Source: Rhabdophis nuchalis
Lineage: Eukaryota; Chordata; Lepidosauria; Squamata; Natricidae
Assembly: GCA_039707465.1 (NCBI GenBank)
Contig: CM077647.1
Span: forward strand, 119,662,610-119,726,609
Direction: 5' to 3'
Length of the DNA: 64,000 nucleotides
In this document: piece by piece, positions 1 through 13,354 of the stretch
Layout of the letters: each line of letters starts with the position of its first letter
Numbering within the stretch: the first letter of the stretch is position 1
Notes under the pieces: model-generated
The model's input: only the letters and a program-made list of their open reading frames with translations
What the model was told of the DNA's origin: nothing
Databases searched by the model: none
Translations under genes and position numbers: made by a program

Positions 1-543
1 TTTCTGCTTTTTAACTGTGGAGAGCAAGACACGTTTCAACCCAGCCCTTCGGCTTTTTGATGGAGGAAGGACACAGTTTCTCTATGTTTCCCAAGGAGTT
101 CACTCTGCATTGGAAGCTGAAATAGGCAAGCAAACTACTCTTCAACTACCCCCCTCCTGGACCCTGTCAAAGTGGGAGGGGGAGTAATAGTAGATACCTT
201 TTTTGCCTTGATGGAGAATTTTGTGCTAGATGAATTACTATTTTCCCACATAGAATATCCAGAAAAGAAAAGAATTGTTTATGTGATAGCCTTCTTAAAT
301 AACCACTGTAATCCTTATTTTCCTGAAATAACAAGGGCTGGGGCTCAAGCCAGGTGAGAAAAGTATTCAGGATAAGGTGAGAAAAGTATTCAGGATAAGA
401 TCAAAGGTACTTTAAAATGTGCACATTGTTCAGTTAAACTTGGCTCTTGTTGGAGTCTACTAGCCAATCATTGTTTTAATTAGGACTCATTCAAGAACCC
501 TGATTGGTAATGGAAAGAGGGGCTGGGGCTGGGGAGACAATAT
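1..543. other. No gene seen; contains a 23-bp tandem duplication
   Basis: I recognise no gene or repeat family here. Positions 353-375 and 376-398 are two perfect tandem copies of a 23-bp unit beginning GGTGAGAAAAG. Confidence 0.5.
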
Positions 544-929
544 AGGAAGTCTTTGACTTACGACTAGAATTAAGCCCAAACTTTCTGTTGCTAAGCAAGA
601 CAGTTAAGATAATTCTGCCCCATTTTACAATCTTTCTTGCCATGGTTATTAAGTGAATTGCTGCCATTATTAAGTTAGTAACATGGTTGTTAAGTGATTC
701 TAGCTTCCCCACTGACTTTGCTTGTCAGAAGGTCGCAAAAGGTGATCACATCATGAATCCGGGAGACTGCAACCGTCATAAATATGAGTCAATTTCCAAG
801 CATTGGATCTTTGATCATGTGACCATGGAGATGCTGCAAGTTTGAAAAATGGTCATAAGTCACTTTTTTCAGTGCTGTTGTAACTTCGAACAGTCACAAA
901 ATAAATTGTTTCTAACTCAAAGAGTACCT
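544..929. mobile_element. Nonautonomous TIR element, AGG(T/A)AGTC family
   Basis: The ends are inverted (AGGAAGTCTTTGACTTAC at the left, reverse complement of CTAACTCAAAGAGTACCT at the right). The interior has the repeated phrases TTGTTAAGTGA and GGTCATAAGTCAC. A shorter, internally deleted relative occurs at 21741-21946. It has no coding capacity. The superfamily is uncertain. Confidence 0.65.
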
Positions 930-1689
930 CTATATTAATCTGTTAATTTAACTACTGTAATTCATGCTGATATTTCCCGTATCTTTTCAAAGAACTTTGA
1001 GAATTATTATATAGGGAAATGGTAAGAATCTATATACTACTAAAAGTCTACTGTTTACTTGTAACCTTCAATTATTTCTTCATAGGACAACAATTTTTGA
1101 ATGAATTGTATCTCAGATGAGTTATCCTAAAAAAATCTATCCAAAATCTGGGAATCATTGCTCCCATAGGATTGAAAATTTGCAAAGTTGTCAATGTGAT
1201 CATCACTTCCAATGCTCCTTTCCAGCTTCCCACAAGTAAATGTGAAAGCTCGCAGGAAGTTGGAAGTCACTCCTACTCACACTGCTGTTTTGCTTGCCCA
1301 TCTCAGTTTTTAGTTTAGCTAAGGAAATATCTTTGAAACAATGACCCAACAGATCATGTTTGTCTAGTTTTCTATTAAAGACCCTCAGACCTTCAGATCC
1401 TAAATTCAGACAATATGCTAAGGTAGGCTAAAATGTGTTTTATATGTTAATTATGAGAATCTAGTCATTTCTAAAAATGGGAAATAGTCAATCACATATT
1501 ACATGTATAGTATAACTGTGTGTTGCTAATCAATGTTTGAAGTTCAACACATTGCAAAACCTCAGCTTGAGTGCTACAGTTCAGAAGGAACTCTTCTTAT
1601 AGTTCCGGAGTGCTTCTCAAGGCTTCCTTAAACCCAATGTTAAGGTTTTGATGATGAACCCAACCAAACCAGCAACTCAAGACAACCAG
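930..1689. other. Noncoding, nothing recognised
   Basis: AT-rich sequence with no convincing open frame, repeat or RNA structure that I can recognise. Confidence 0.5.
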
Positions 1690-1814
1690 ATCTCTTTAAG
1701 CATAATTTTATTGAGTACATCATTTTAGCACACATAAAGCAAAACCAACTCTAGCTAGTTCTTGCAGTTTTTGCCTAATTAAAGAATGAATTATTTCCTC
1801 CCTTCCTTTGTCCA

Positions 1815-2545
1815 GATCACATTGTCCAGTTAGGTGTTCTGGTGTCTCTATGGCAGCTCCTTCAAATCCTTGCCAAATATCTGTTGAGATGACTTTATCA
1901 TCATGGGATGATTTCTTGTTTTCATCTGGGCTGGCATTCCCTCCTCTCATAGTCCTGCGTGAGCTGCACTGGCTGCCTGTGGCCTTCCGGGTGTGCTTCA
2001 AGATTCTAGTGACCATCTTTAAAGCGGTCCATGGCAAGGGACCTGGTTACCTGCAAGACCGCCTTCTGCTGCCAAATACCTCCCACCGACCAGTCCGCTC
2101 CCACAGAGAGGGCCTCCTCAGGGTGCCGTCGACCAGACAATGTCAGCTGGTGACCCCCAGGGGGAGAGCCTTCTCTGTGGCAGCTCCTGCCCTCTGGAAT
2201 GACCTCCCCCCTGAATTATGCACGATCACAGACCTATGTCTCTTCCGTCGGGCCCTGAAGACACATCTATTTTGTGCAGTCGGCCTGTCATAGTCTTTTA
2301 ATTGGGTTTTAGTATTGGGTGTTATAATTTAAGAGGCCAAACTATTTAATATTTATTAATCTGCTATTTTAAATTTTGTATTTCTTTATATTTATTGTGA
2401 CTGTTCACTGCCCTGAGTCCCGAGAGGGAGAAGGGCGGTATATAAATCAAATAAATACAAATACAAATACAAAATAGTCTATGGCAAACTGAGAAATGAA
2501 AAGTTGGCTGTGACTGCATAGGCACGTTTTGAAGTTGATAGCCCC
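1815..2545 (-). mobile_element. Candidate 3' LTR of Ty3/gypsy element, split by a LINE
   Basis: 1815-1954 and 2474-2545 together match 10958-11165 in the same orientation. Shared phrases include TTAGGTGTTCTG, CATCTGGGCT(A/G)GCATTCC and GGCAAGCTGAGAAATGA in related form. The two copies bracket the chromovirus pol remnants and lie where LTRs would. Exact LTR termini were not resolved, so this could instead be a shared internal region. Confidence 0.5.
1955..2473 (+). mobile_element. CR1/L3-L2-type LINE, 3' end, inserted in the LTR
   Basis: Encodes the C-terminal region typical of this LINE group (ELHWLPVAFRV, GPGYLQDRLLLP, RAFSVAAPALWNDLPPEL) with a short 3' UTR ending in an (AAATAC)-type tail. 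A 6-bp duplication ATAGTC flanks it (1949-1954, 2474-2479), consistent with target-primed insertion. It is heavily 5'-truncated and nonfunctional. Confidence 0.85.
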
Positions 2546-2599
2546 CTAGAAAGTAAGAAGCACCTGAAAAATAATAATCATATACATTAGCTATTTCAG

Positions 2600-2965
2600 G
2601 GGGTAGGTTGGTCTGTGGAAGGGCCCCCTTGGCCTCTGGGGATATTTTTCATGAAATTTCTCTACTAATCTATCTGCTCTTACATTCTGCACTTTTACCC
2701 CTGGCCTCTAACATTAGGGACCCCTTACACTGGCCTAGGTGTTGGAGTTTTCCCTTGTATAGTCTTGAATGCAGAATCCATTTAACTTCATAGTCGTTGC
2801 CACCCCCCACCCCCCCACACACACTATAATCAGACTTGGGACAATCTTAGCCACTGATTTGTTCAGATCCCACCACTGACTTTTTATGACTATGGGGAAA
2901 GATTCTATGTACTTTGGACCCAGCTTTTTGCAAGATAGTTTCAGCTTAATACAGTTTATAGTCAA
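2600..2965 (-). pseudogene. Chromovirus element 1: integrase C-terminal end
   Basis: The minus-strand frame contains KKLGPKYIESFPIV, matching the GPY/F module at the C-terminus of Ty3/gypsy chromovirus integrases. Sequence nearer 2600 resembles the chromodomain end of element 2 (7690-7760). It is broken by stops and frameshifts. Confidence 0.65.
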
Positions 2966-3672
2966 CTATATTTCCCCCCCTGTGTGGAACAGTTTCTGGG
3001 GCAACCGCTTGTCTGCCTGAATATTTTGACTTTTGGTCACTTTAGCTAGTGTTTGATTTACATTTCCCCAGGCATTTTGAAGGAAACCCGCCCACCCAGT
3101 CAAGCTTACTGAGGAAGGGGGCTCCCTAGGCTACTCTGGCATAGATACAAATTCCACCCCTGTAGCTACTTTAAAAAGGGTGAGTCCTGTGCTGCTATGC
3201 AGGAAGTCTGCCAGTTAGATTGCTGATAGTTGACATAGCAATGTAGGTATTTTTCTATCATGGCGTTTGCTCATTTGGCGGTCCCGTTCATACTCGGATG
3301 AAACACTGAGCTAAGCTCTTGGGAAGATCCTATCAGTTTTACGAATTTTTTCCAGAATGTAGAAGTGAATTGGACCTCCCAGTCTGAGATGATTCGCTTC
3401 ACCACCTCATGCAATTGATAAATATGTTGAAGAAACATCTTAGCCAGTCTCTGGGCGGATGGGAGGCTCGAGCAGGTGGTGAAGTGACCTTGCTTGGAAA
3501 ATAAATCTATTAGTGTCCAAACCATAGTTTTCCTCCCATTTTCTGGAAGCTCAATATAAAGTCCATTGCGATCTTTTCCCAGGGCAGGGTTGGCTCTGCC
3601 ACTTGATGCAGCAACCCTGGGCTCTTCCCTGGCCTTTTTTTCATTGCCACACACACTGCACAACTTTTCACG

Positions 3673-4545
3673 TACTGTATTTTTCAGAGTATAAGACACA
3701 CCTTCTATCCTCTAAAAAAGGCTGAAAATCTGGGTGCATCTTATACATCAAATACAGCATTTTTTGCCTCCTGAAACCCCGCCCCCTTCACCCAAATAGC
3801 CATGCATAGCCTTATAAAGGCTTCCAGAGAGCTCCTAGGGGCTGGGGAAGGCAGAAATGAGCCTAAAATGGTCCGTTTCTGCCCCCCCCAGCTCCTAGAA
3901 GCACCCTATAAGCCTCCATAAGGCTATGCATGCAATTTTTTTGACAAAAAAATGGTCCATTTTCATGAAAAACGGGCTGGTTTTTGCTCATTCCCCCCCC
4001 CCCCCCGAGCACTCTGCAAGCCTCCCCAAGGCTATCCATGCCTTTTATTTATTTCCCCCTTTCGGAAGCTGTTTACTCAGAGGGATTGATAAGAATTACA
4101 TTGGTCAAGTGCTATGCCAGAAGAAACAAAGTTTTAAGTGCTACAGTGATTTCCTTCTCCAGCACATGGATAAATACACCTGGAAACATCTACATATCTA
4201 CCTAACTCTCTCCCTCCCTCCCTCCCTACTGTATTTCTCTTCCCCCCCACCTATCTACTGTATTTCTCTATCTCTATTTTTCTCTCTCTATCCCTCTACC
4301 TACCAACCTATCTTCATTCTCTCTCCCCCTACCTATCTACCTACTGTGTTTCTCTCTTTCTCTTTCTTTCTCTCTCTCTCTCTATCCCTTTATCTACCTA
4401 TCTAACTACTCTCTCTCTCCTTCCCTACCTACTGTATTTCTTTCTCTTTCTCTCCCTCTCTATCCCTCTATCTACCTACCTACTTTTTTTAAAAAAAATG
4501 CCTCTTCAAAACCTGGGTGGGTCTTATACTCCAAAAAACACAGTA
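3673..4545. mobile_element. TA-flanked MITE, TACTGTATTTTTC family (copy 1)
   Basis: Terminal inverted repeats TACTGTATTTTTCAGAGTAT and the reverse complement of ATACTCCAAAAAACACAGTA, with TA at both ends, suggest a Tc1/mariner-type target. The interior has a C-rich segment and a low-complexity CTAC/CTAT/CTCT tract (4195-4485). Related copies lie at 11380-12134 and 35184-36563. It is noncoding. Confidence 0.75.
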
Positions 4546-5909
4546 GCTCTCTATGTCTTTCTTCATCCCTGGCCACCAGAACTGTCATTTAACCAAATGC
4601 AAAGTCTTTAAGAACCCAAAATGGCCAGTTTGCTTTGTGTCATGGCTCCATTGCAGGTCTTCGACCCATAGACTTTGAGAACATATCGTTTGTCCCTCTT
4701 CCATGCCAGCTCTTGATGTTATTTTACTCCCATGGACTCCAAACCAGGTATCAGACTGCATTGGTTGAGTCAGCTCATGCTGGGATCTGGCCCCATCTGT
4801 TGCCTTGTAGTTGCTTCTGCTACCTGCTGCTTTCGGGGGGATGATTGTCTTTACAGCTTCTTCTTGGTTAGTTTTGTACTGTGGCATATGGGATAGAGCA
4901 TCGGCAAGGAGGTTCCCCCCTCCCCTGGGTTCTACTTCAATTCAAAGTCAAATTGATTAAAATACTGTGCCCATCAGACCTGTTTCACAGAGACCTTTGT
5001 GGGGGGGGGGGTTCAGTGCTTCCAAATTTTTATGGTTAGCCCACACCTTGAAAGGCACTTCACTTCCTTTAAGAAATTACCACCAATGCCCATCTCAGAG
5101 CAAAAACTTCCTTCTTCCACACTGCCCAGGGCCTCTGGGTCTCTGTGAGTTTTCAGGAGGTGTAAAAGCATGGCTGCAATTTTCCCTCTCCATTTTTCTG
5201 GAGGAGTGCCCCCACAGCTATATCACATCACTGGCATCACCTTGGATGATGAAAGGCTCCTGGGGGTGGGGTGTTTTAGGACAGGGTCCTCTGTCAATAG
5301 TCTTTTCAGTTCCTCAAAAGTTGCTTGGCACTTAGCATCCAGTTTAGTGGCTAATTCAGTTGGGTCTTTCCTCCCTGTCCTCCTGTTTTTTAACAGTTCT
5401 GTGATCAGCAGAGCGACCTTTGTGAAGGAGAGGATAAATTGTCTGAAAAAGTTTGCAAACCCCAGGAGGCTCTGTAGCTGCTTGTGAGTCCAAGGAATTT
5501 GCCACCCTAATATGGCTTCCACTTTCCCCAGATCCATTTCTATTCCACTGATGATAGTTCAGGCTGGTCTTCTGGAATTCACATTAAGATAGTTTGGTGT
5601 ACAGGTTTGCCTTCAAGAATTTCTTCAGGACTTGGCGCACTAATTTTATTTGTTCCTCCATTTTCTCTGTGCAAATGAGAATGCCATCAAGGTACAATAG
5701 GACCCTTTTGTACAGGTAGTCATATAGCACCTCATTAATTAGCTGCATGAATACTGCTGGAGCTCCCTGGAGCCCAAATGGCATTACTTTAAACTGGTAG
5801 CTTCCTAACTGGCAGTTGAAGGCCATTTTCCACTCGTCATCCTCTTTGATCCTCACTCTATAGTACGTCTCTCTCAAGTCTACTTTGGTAAAGATCTTCC
5901 CCTTGTCAA

Positions 5910-6411
5910 GGTGTTAGTTATCATCTTCAAAGCGCTCCATGGCTCGGGACCTAGCTATCTGCGAGATCGGATCCTGCCCCACACATCCTCACGACCGATT
6001 CGCTCCCACAGAGAGGGGCTTCTCCGGGTGCCGTCCACTAGACTTTGTCAGCGGGCGACGCCCAGGGGAAGGGCGCTCTCTGTGGCGGGCCCGGCCCTCT
6101 GGAACGACCTTCCCCCTGATATTAGAACGACCACCGACCTCCGCTCCTTCCGTGTAAAATTGAAGACCCATCTCTTTCGACTGGCCGGCCTTGAATAGTT
6201 CTCTCTGTCTTTTAATTACAAATATTTTAATGGGTTTTTAAATTTATATTTTTAGCACGGGTAATTCTATTTAATTTTATTTTAAGTAATGTTTGTATTA
6301 TTGTATATTGTTTTAATTATGCCTGTGCACCGCCCCGGGTCCCTGTGGGGAGAGGGTGCGGTTAATAAATCTCAATTTATTATTATTATTATTATTATTA
6401 TTTATTAAAAT
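5910..6411 (+). mobile_element. CR1/L3-L2-type LINE, 3' end, nested in gypsy RT
   Basis: A 5'-truncated LINE C-terminus (FKALHGSGPSYLRDRIL, RALSVAGPALWNDLPPDI) followed by a 3' UTR with the CACCGCCCCGGGTCCCTG motif and a terminal (TTA)n array. It splits the RT domain of chromovirus element 1; matching gypsy sequence resumes at CATGTCCTTCAT (about 6420). Confidence 0.85.
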
Positions 6412-7162
6412 GGCCCAACATGTCCTTCATAAGGGGAAGGGGGTATATGTCCTCTATGCACACCCTGTTTATTTCCCTAAAGTCCATGCATAACCTCAGT
6501 AACCCATCCTTCTTCCCTTAAATAGCACCGGGGCTGCCACACAGGATTCGGATAGCTGGATAAAACCATAGGTTTTTGTCAATGTAACTCCTCAGTTTCT
6601 CCATCTCTTTTGGCATCATGGAGTACATCTTTGGCTTGGGGAGTTTCGCTCCTGCCAGGATCTCAATGGCACAGTCAGTGGGGTGGTGGGAGAGTAGGAT
6701 ATCATATTCTTTCTCACTCCTCCTCCAGGTCTCTGTACTCTGGTGGTTGCTTGGAGGTTGCTTGGAGTGGCCTTCAAGTACTTGGATTTCCCCTCCCCAA
6801 CTCTCTGTCACTTCAACTTCCCACTAAGTTTCCTTGCTGAAGGGGGAAAGGATCACCAGCCTGTCTCCTTTTCACCACGATGTGGTAGGGACCCACTTGT
6901 CAACCAAAACACCCTAGTATGATTGCCTCTGTCATCTTTGGCACCGTCAAGAACTGGATAGTCTCTTGGTGCTGCCCTATCTCTAACTGCATGGACTGTG
7001 TTAGGCACTTGCCTGAGAGCCCCCTATCACTGAGCCATCCACCTGCTTGAATTTCATAGACTGGAATAGCCTCTGCATTCACATTGCCAGCTTCAGCACC
7101 CTCTGCAAATTCATTAAAAACTGGGTATAGCCTGAGTCTATGAGCGCTTTCATCATGTCCAT

Positions 7163-7500
<338 letters not shown>

Positions 7501-7692
7501 TGCCACATAATCCCCTCCAATTTTCCCACATTGCAGGCCTGAAGGCTCAATGCAAAAGATAGCTTCCAGGTCTGACAGACCTTCCGTCCTCAGCAGAAAA
7601 GTGTGTGCTGTAACGATAGTTACACAGGGGGTTAAAATCATACACCTAACCACCCCTCCCCCCTTTGGCTTATCCGGATACTTATCATAGAA

Positions 7693-10600
7693 CTACTTAA
7701 CCAGTCTATCTGCTTTTACATCCCAACTTTTCACCCAAGTAGCTTCAGACAAAGGGCACCCTTTCCAATGAACTAAATATTGTAAATGCCCCCTATGTAA
7801 CTTAGAGTCTGAGATGTTCTTCACTTCATAATGGGGTTTTCCCTGCACTATAGGTAAAGGGGGTGGCTGGGTCTGAGATCTTAACCTAGACCCAAGAGCT
7901 GGTTTCAGTAGGCTACAGTGAAACACAGGATGCAAAGTCCCTAGTTATGGGGGAGGATAAGCTGAACTGCCACTGTGTTGATTATTTTTAGTTTTTTGCT
8001 AGGCAAGCTCAATCATATGTGCTTGGTTAAAAAGAAAACTTTGTCTCCCACTCAGAAGGAGGGGGTGGGGGTTTGAAGAGAACGGTGTTTGTCTGCCTGC
8101 TTTTTGTATTCCTTAGCAGCATCTGCCAGTGCTTTCTTTGTAACCTCCTACCCTTTCCTCAGGGACTCCATTCACTCTGTGAAAGTCATTGAGGAGGAGG
8201 GCTCTCTGGGCAGTTCAGGCATGGGGATGGATTTCATGTTGCTGGTTACTTGGAAAGGGGTCAATTAGGTGCTGCTATGCATGGTGTTATTGTAAGCCAC
8301 TTCTGCAAATGGCAACAGATCTGCCCAGTTCTCTTGTTGGTAGTCCACATAGCATCTTACATATTGTTCCACCATTGCATTCACTTGTTCCACCATGCTG
8401 TTCATACTTTGATGAAAAGCTGAGCTAAGTCCTTTGGTGGATCCGAAGGACCTCAGGAACTCCCTCCAGAACTTGGCTATAAACTGGACTCCTTGGTGAG
8501 ACATGATTCAGCAGGGTATCCCATGCAGTCAATAGATATGTTTGATAAACAGTTTAGCTAGCTTCTTCACTGAAGGCAGTCTGGAGCAACAGGTAAACTG
8601 GGCTTGCTTGGAAAATAAATCAATTACTGTCCAGATTATTGCGTTCTCCCCATTTTTGGGAGTTCAACTATGAAATCCATTGCAATTTCTTTCCAAGGTC
8701 TGCTGGAGATTGCTACTTCCTGATGGAGTCCAGGGGTTTTTCCTAGTCTCATTTTCATGGCAGCACAGGTGGCACTAATCTTTTACATTTTTGGCCACCA
8801 GAATTGGCTTCTTGTGAGGTGAAGGATTTTCAGAAATCAAAAATGTTTGGCTAGCTTTGAGTCATCGCTGCACTACAAGACCTCCAGCCTCAAGCTCGCC
8901 TACAGTTTAGATCCCTTCCATGCTAGGACATCTCTATTGTCATTGAGCCAGGGGTTGTGTCAAGGTTCCAAATAGCATCCAAAATAAAATAAGAATCTGA
9001 GGCAAGAGGTCGGCTGGTAGTGCAGTTTTTAACACAGTTTGTTCCAGCTGGGGTTGGGTGGCTACCTGGTTTAGCTTCTAGTGGTGACTTGTGCTGTTGG
9101 TTGTGTGGGAGAAATGATGGCATGGACTACTTCCTCCCAGAGGCTGTCAAACTGCAGTTTTCTTGACAAGGCATCTGCCAATAGGTTTTTTCCTGTCAGG
9201 ATGTACTTCCGTTTGAATTTGAATCTCCTGAAGCACTGTGCCCAGTGGACTTGTTTAGAAAATAATGGGGGCGGGGTTGAGCTTCAAGGTTTTTGTGATC
9301 AGTCCAGACCACAAAAGGCACTTTCCCCTCCTCTAGGAAATGTCTCCATGAGAGGAGGGCCCACCGGACTGCATAGGCTTTTTTCTCCCAAATTGCTCAG
9401 TGTGGGTGAGTTTTTGGACATGGAGGCACAAAGCAGGAGTCGTCCTATTGGGTGTTTTTGCTGAAGCACTGCTGACACAACTGCATCACTGCTTGGATGA
9501 TGAACTGTTGTTCTGGATCCAGGTGTTGAAGGATCAGGTCCTGGGCAAATAGCCTTTGAAAATTTTCTAAGGCTTTTTGACAGTCCGTTGTCCCAGCAAG
9601 TGACTGGTTTGGCCTTTGCATTATTGGAGGAGACCCCATCTTCAACAGTTCTGTTAGGGGCAGGGTAACCTCTGCAAAAGCCAGGATAAATTGTCTGTAA
9701 AAGTTTGCAAACCCCAGAAAGCTTTGCAGTTGTCTGCGAGTGCGCGGGGCCTGCCAGTCAAGCACTGCTTTTATTTTTCTTGGGTCCATTTCCACCTTCT
9801 GCTGGATATCCTGTATCCTAGGTAATCTAGAGAAGTGTTGTGGAATTCACACTTTGACAGCTTTGCATAAAGCTTAATGGTAAAGAGTTTTTTCAATACC
9901 TGCCATACTGGGGGGGAAAGCTATTACATGCTCATCCAGGGTTTCCCTGAATATGAGAATATCATTCAGGTAAATGAGGACCCCTTTGTATAAGTGCTCA
10001 TGCAGCACTTCATTGATTAGCTGCATGAATACCACAGAGGTTCCTTGCAGCCCAAATGGCATGACTTTAAATTGTAAGCTACCACATGGGCAGTTGAAGG
10101 CAGTTTTCCATTCATCTCCCTCTCTAATTCTTATGTGGTAGTAGGCTTCTCTTAAGTCTAATTTGGTGAATACCTTGTCCTTGGACAAGTGAGTAAGCAC
10201 GTCCTTCATGAGGGGGAGGGGGTAAGTGTTCTCCATGCATACAACGTTAATTCCATGAAAATCAATGCAAAATCTCATCCCCCCATCTTTTTTTTCTTTG
10301 AAGAGTACTAGGGCTGCTACTTTGGACTTCAGGCTGGATGAAGCTCCACCCTAGGGTGGCGTCAATGTATTTTCTCAATTTATCCTTTTTTAAAGGAGTC
10401 ATTGAGCACATCTTAGGTTGGGTAGTTTAGCTCCTGGAACAAACTCTATTGCACAATCGATTGTGCGGTGAGGGAGGAGGAACTTCCAGTCTTCTTCACT
10501 GAAAAACCCTGATAGGTCTTGGTATTCTTTTGGCACTTGCTGGCTGCTGGATAGTCCGTCAGTTGCAGGGACTGCAATTTCAGAACCGCTGGCACTGCTA

Positions 10601-10740
10601 GGAGTTGTGGCTTCTTGGTAATGATCTGGTTTTATGGGTGGCAGTGGCTCAATGCCAATATTTATCTTCCTATAGCCATCCTCGCAAGTGATGGTTGGTC
10701 CCCATTTATCCAGCATGTGAGCCTAGCCACCTGCCCAGCA
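7693..10740 (-). pseudogene. Ty3/gypsy chromovirus element 2: decayed pol with chromodomain
   Basis: Right to left on the minus strand: RT lead-in EDWKFLLPHRTIDCAIEF (about 10480); RT core KDKVFTKLDLREAYYHI and FKVMPFGLQGTSVVFMQL (10278-9874), with the YxDD box reading YLND; thumb/RNase H FLGFANFYRQFILAFAEV (9795-9445); integrase with HQGVQFIAKFWREF and EQVNAMVEQYVRCY (8504-8265); and a C-terminal chromodomain (7935-7693) with HRGHLQYLVHWKGCPLSEATW, of the kind that directs chromovirus integration to chromatin marks. Stops and frameshifts break it. It closely parallels element 1 but lacks the MITE and LINE insertions, and I see no intact protease. Confidence 0.85.
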
Positions 10741-11165
10741 CCGACACATCCATCACATGTTCCAATCAGGCACTGTCCAAAACTGGAGATGCTTCCCAGT
10801 CACAACATTGCAACTGTGGGACAAAGTACCTTACCGAGAAAAGAATGTTATTTTGACTATATCTCATCCACACTCTATATAATCCTCACTTCCATTACCA
10901 CAGTAGAAATTGTGGCAGGTCTGAAGGCTTCCAGGTTAGATGGCTTCTAGGTTAGACAATCACATTGCCCAATTAGGTGTTCTGATTACTCTATGGCAAC
11001 TCCTTCATCTGTTGAGATTACCTTGGCTTCCACAGGATGTTTCCTTGTTTCATCTGGGCTAGCATTCCAAACCTTCTCCTCCCCCCATAGTCTGTGGCAA
11101 GCTGAGAAATGACAAGATGGCTGCGACAACATAGGCATATTTCAAAGTTGATGCCCTGCACACTA
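10739..11165 (-). mobile_element. Chromovirus leader segment and candidate 5' LTR
   Basis: 10739-10875 repeats 7163-7302 and about 10958-11165 repeats the candidate LTR at 1815-2545. Its place at the 5' side (minus strand) of element 2 fits a 5' LTR plus leader. Termini are not defined. Confidence 0.5.
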
Positions 11166-11379
11166 TAAATGCTGAGAACCAGTTCATAAAAGTATCAGAG
11201 CAGGGCTTCCCTGAACCATTAAGTTATTATTATTCCCCCCCCCCAAATGTAAATGAGATGAATGCATTATTTTGATGTCTCTATATTTTAAGTTTTAAAG
11301 ACGTGTATATAATGCTTTATTTTCAAGGCTGCCATAGAGAAGAGAAAGATTTATGCATTACTGTTGTAAGGTCCAGATA

Positions 11380-12134
11380 TACTGCATTTTTCAGAGTATT
11401 AGATACACCTTCCCCCCTAAAAGAGGGTGAAAATTAGGGTGCATCATATACACTGAATGCAGCCCCACCCACCGGCTCCCACCCTTGGTCTCTGCCTCCC
11501 AGCAATTTACTTCCTTGCAGCAAACAAGAAACTGGGGCTTGGGGAAGCGGCAATAGGCTATGGCAATGCCTGCAGCCTGAAATAGCTGATCATTGGGATG
11601 CCCTGTTGAAATTGAAAGTGAAACTTGCTGTTTGCTGCAAGAGGAAAATTGCTGGGAGGCAAAAGCAGATTTTTTTCTTCTTCTAATCAAGCTAAACTGA
11701 AACAGGCTGTTTGCTATTTGCTGCAAGGAGGTAAGTCAATAACTATAAATGCCCATAGAATGTTCTAATTATTAGACTTATTTTTTAAAGACTGCTTTAT
11801 TATTGTTCTAGACAACTTAACGAAATGAAGAAGCTTTTTAAAATAAATGCTTGATCTGAAGAGGCCCAGTGCTATTGTATCTTCTTTTAAATAGCAGAGA
11901 ATAACATATACTTCCAGAAAGCCACATCAATTTTAACAATTTTAACAGCATCTGTACAAGTATAGTCTGAAATGTAACACCACAAACAGTGTATATTGTT
12001 TGTACTGTTTGCTGTTTGCTGTAAGGAGGCAAATTGCTGGGAAGCAGAGGCAGACTCCCCCCCCTCTTGTTTTCCTCCCCAAAAGCTAGATGCTTCTTAT
12101 ATTTTGGAATGTCTTATACTCCAAAAATACAGTA
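11380..12134. mobile_element. TA-flanked MITE, TACTGTATTTTTC family (copy 2)
   Basis: Left end TACTGCATTTTTCAGAGTAT and right end ATACTCCAAAAATACAGTA are inverted, with TA boundaries. The interior differs from the other copies and has inverted phrases around AGCAATTTACTTCCTTGCAG and GCAAATTGCTGG, so it may fold back. It is noncoding. Confidence 0.7.
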
Positions 12135-13354
12135 AATTAAATATAAGCATATTCTTGCTGTACCTTGAGACTCCTATTTAGGAAACAATCCCAAGTCACA
12201 TACAGTTAATTTCTTATGAAAATTTCTAAAACTGAGAAAACAGTTTATATGATGAAAAGCTTTCCTTTATATGAACACTTATACATTACCCAAAATGAAG
12301 AAAGATTTAATGTGAATCTTCTTTTTGATGAAATTTGGAATTCAGTTCCAAAATTTGGAAGTAATTACTGTAATTTAACTAGAAATATAGCACATTTCAT
12401 TGCAATATGAATAAGTTCTTTGACAGCAGTCTTGGTCCTAACTGTTTATGGGCAACTTCATTGTTCTTCCTTTTCTTATTCAGATTTGGGCTGGACATCT
12501 GCATGACCTCTGTGTTGGACAGGTGGCCTTTCAACATAAGTTTTTTCCTGGCTATTTAGCACTTTATAAAAACAATTTCCAGCATCAAGTCTGGAAACTT
12601 TAAACAGAATATGAGCCATCAATTCTAAATTAGACCATACGATAAAAAGCAGACCAACAGCATTTTTGTGTGTATAAGGCAAACACACTGGGAAGCTACA
12701 AATATTCAAAATGGATTTATAAACAGAGGGCTTTTTTGAAACAATTAATTAGTTTTTCATTTGTGTGTAATGTATTAATTCCGAACATGGCTTCCTGCTT
12801 GACAAAAGGAGGAGCAAAGTGGAAGACTTATGTTGTACAAAACCATGTGCAGCATCCCCAATATTCCAGAATTTTAAAGAATAAGGCAGATGCAAACTTA
12901 AAAATGGATTTTGTAATAATAAAATATATTCAGTGAATTATAATAATAGCACTCATTACAGCAGATAACAAGTGAACTTAATAAAAGTGGTTTTTAAAAT
13001 GGCAGATAATTGATAGATATAAGAATGGGAAAAGTGGACCAATGATTTAACTTTTGTGAAATCAGCTTCACTGTATTTTTCATTCCACTCTCACACCTAT
13101 TAGAAGTATAGTTTCTGTCCTGACAGGGAGGGTGAGACTTATGCTCCTGATATGGTTGTTGTTAAACATTTTCTTCTTTCACCTGATGAATGCAGAATGT
13201 TCCATTTTGGGGAACTATGATTTGCAATGTTTTTATTTCAATTTTCCCTAAAGGTTCAGAGACAGAGAACTATAATTAAATATTGCACCAAATAAAATTA
13301 GTTGGAAAGGCTATTAGATAAGAGATCAAGACATTAAATCCTTTAGGAAATAGG
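12135..13354. other. Noncoding, nothing recognised
   Basis: AT-rich sequence. No gene, known repeat family or structured RNA could be identified by reading. Confidence 0.45.

Larger units (their letters stand above)
3245..7145 (-). pseudogene. Ty3/gypsy chromovirus element 1: decayed pol (PR-RT-RH-IN)
   Basis: Read from right to left on the minus strand: a protease-like DSG near 7130 followed by TVPKMTEAIILG (about 6910); the RT lead-in DCAIEILAGAKLPKPKMY (about 6660); RT core FKVMPFGLQGAPAVFMQLI (about 5770) and a thumb region LLGFANFFRQFI (about 5450); integrase zinc-finger HDTKQTGHFGFLKTLHL (about 4600); and integrase core TLIDLFSKQGHF (about 3500). Many stops and frameshifts are present. 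The RT YxDD box reads YLDG, so the catalytic Asp pair is lost. It is interrupted by a MITE (3673-4545) and a LINE (about 5910-6411). It resembles the reptile chromoviruses related to fish and amphibian gypsy elements. Confidence 0.85.
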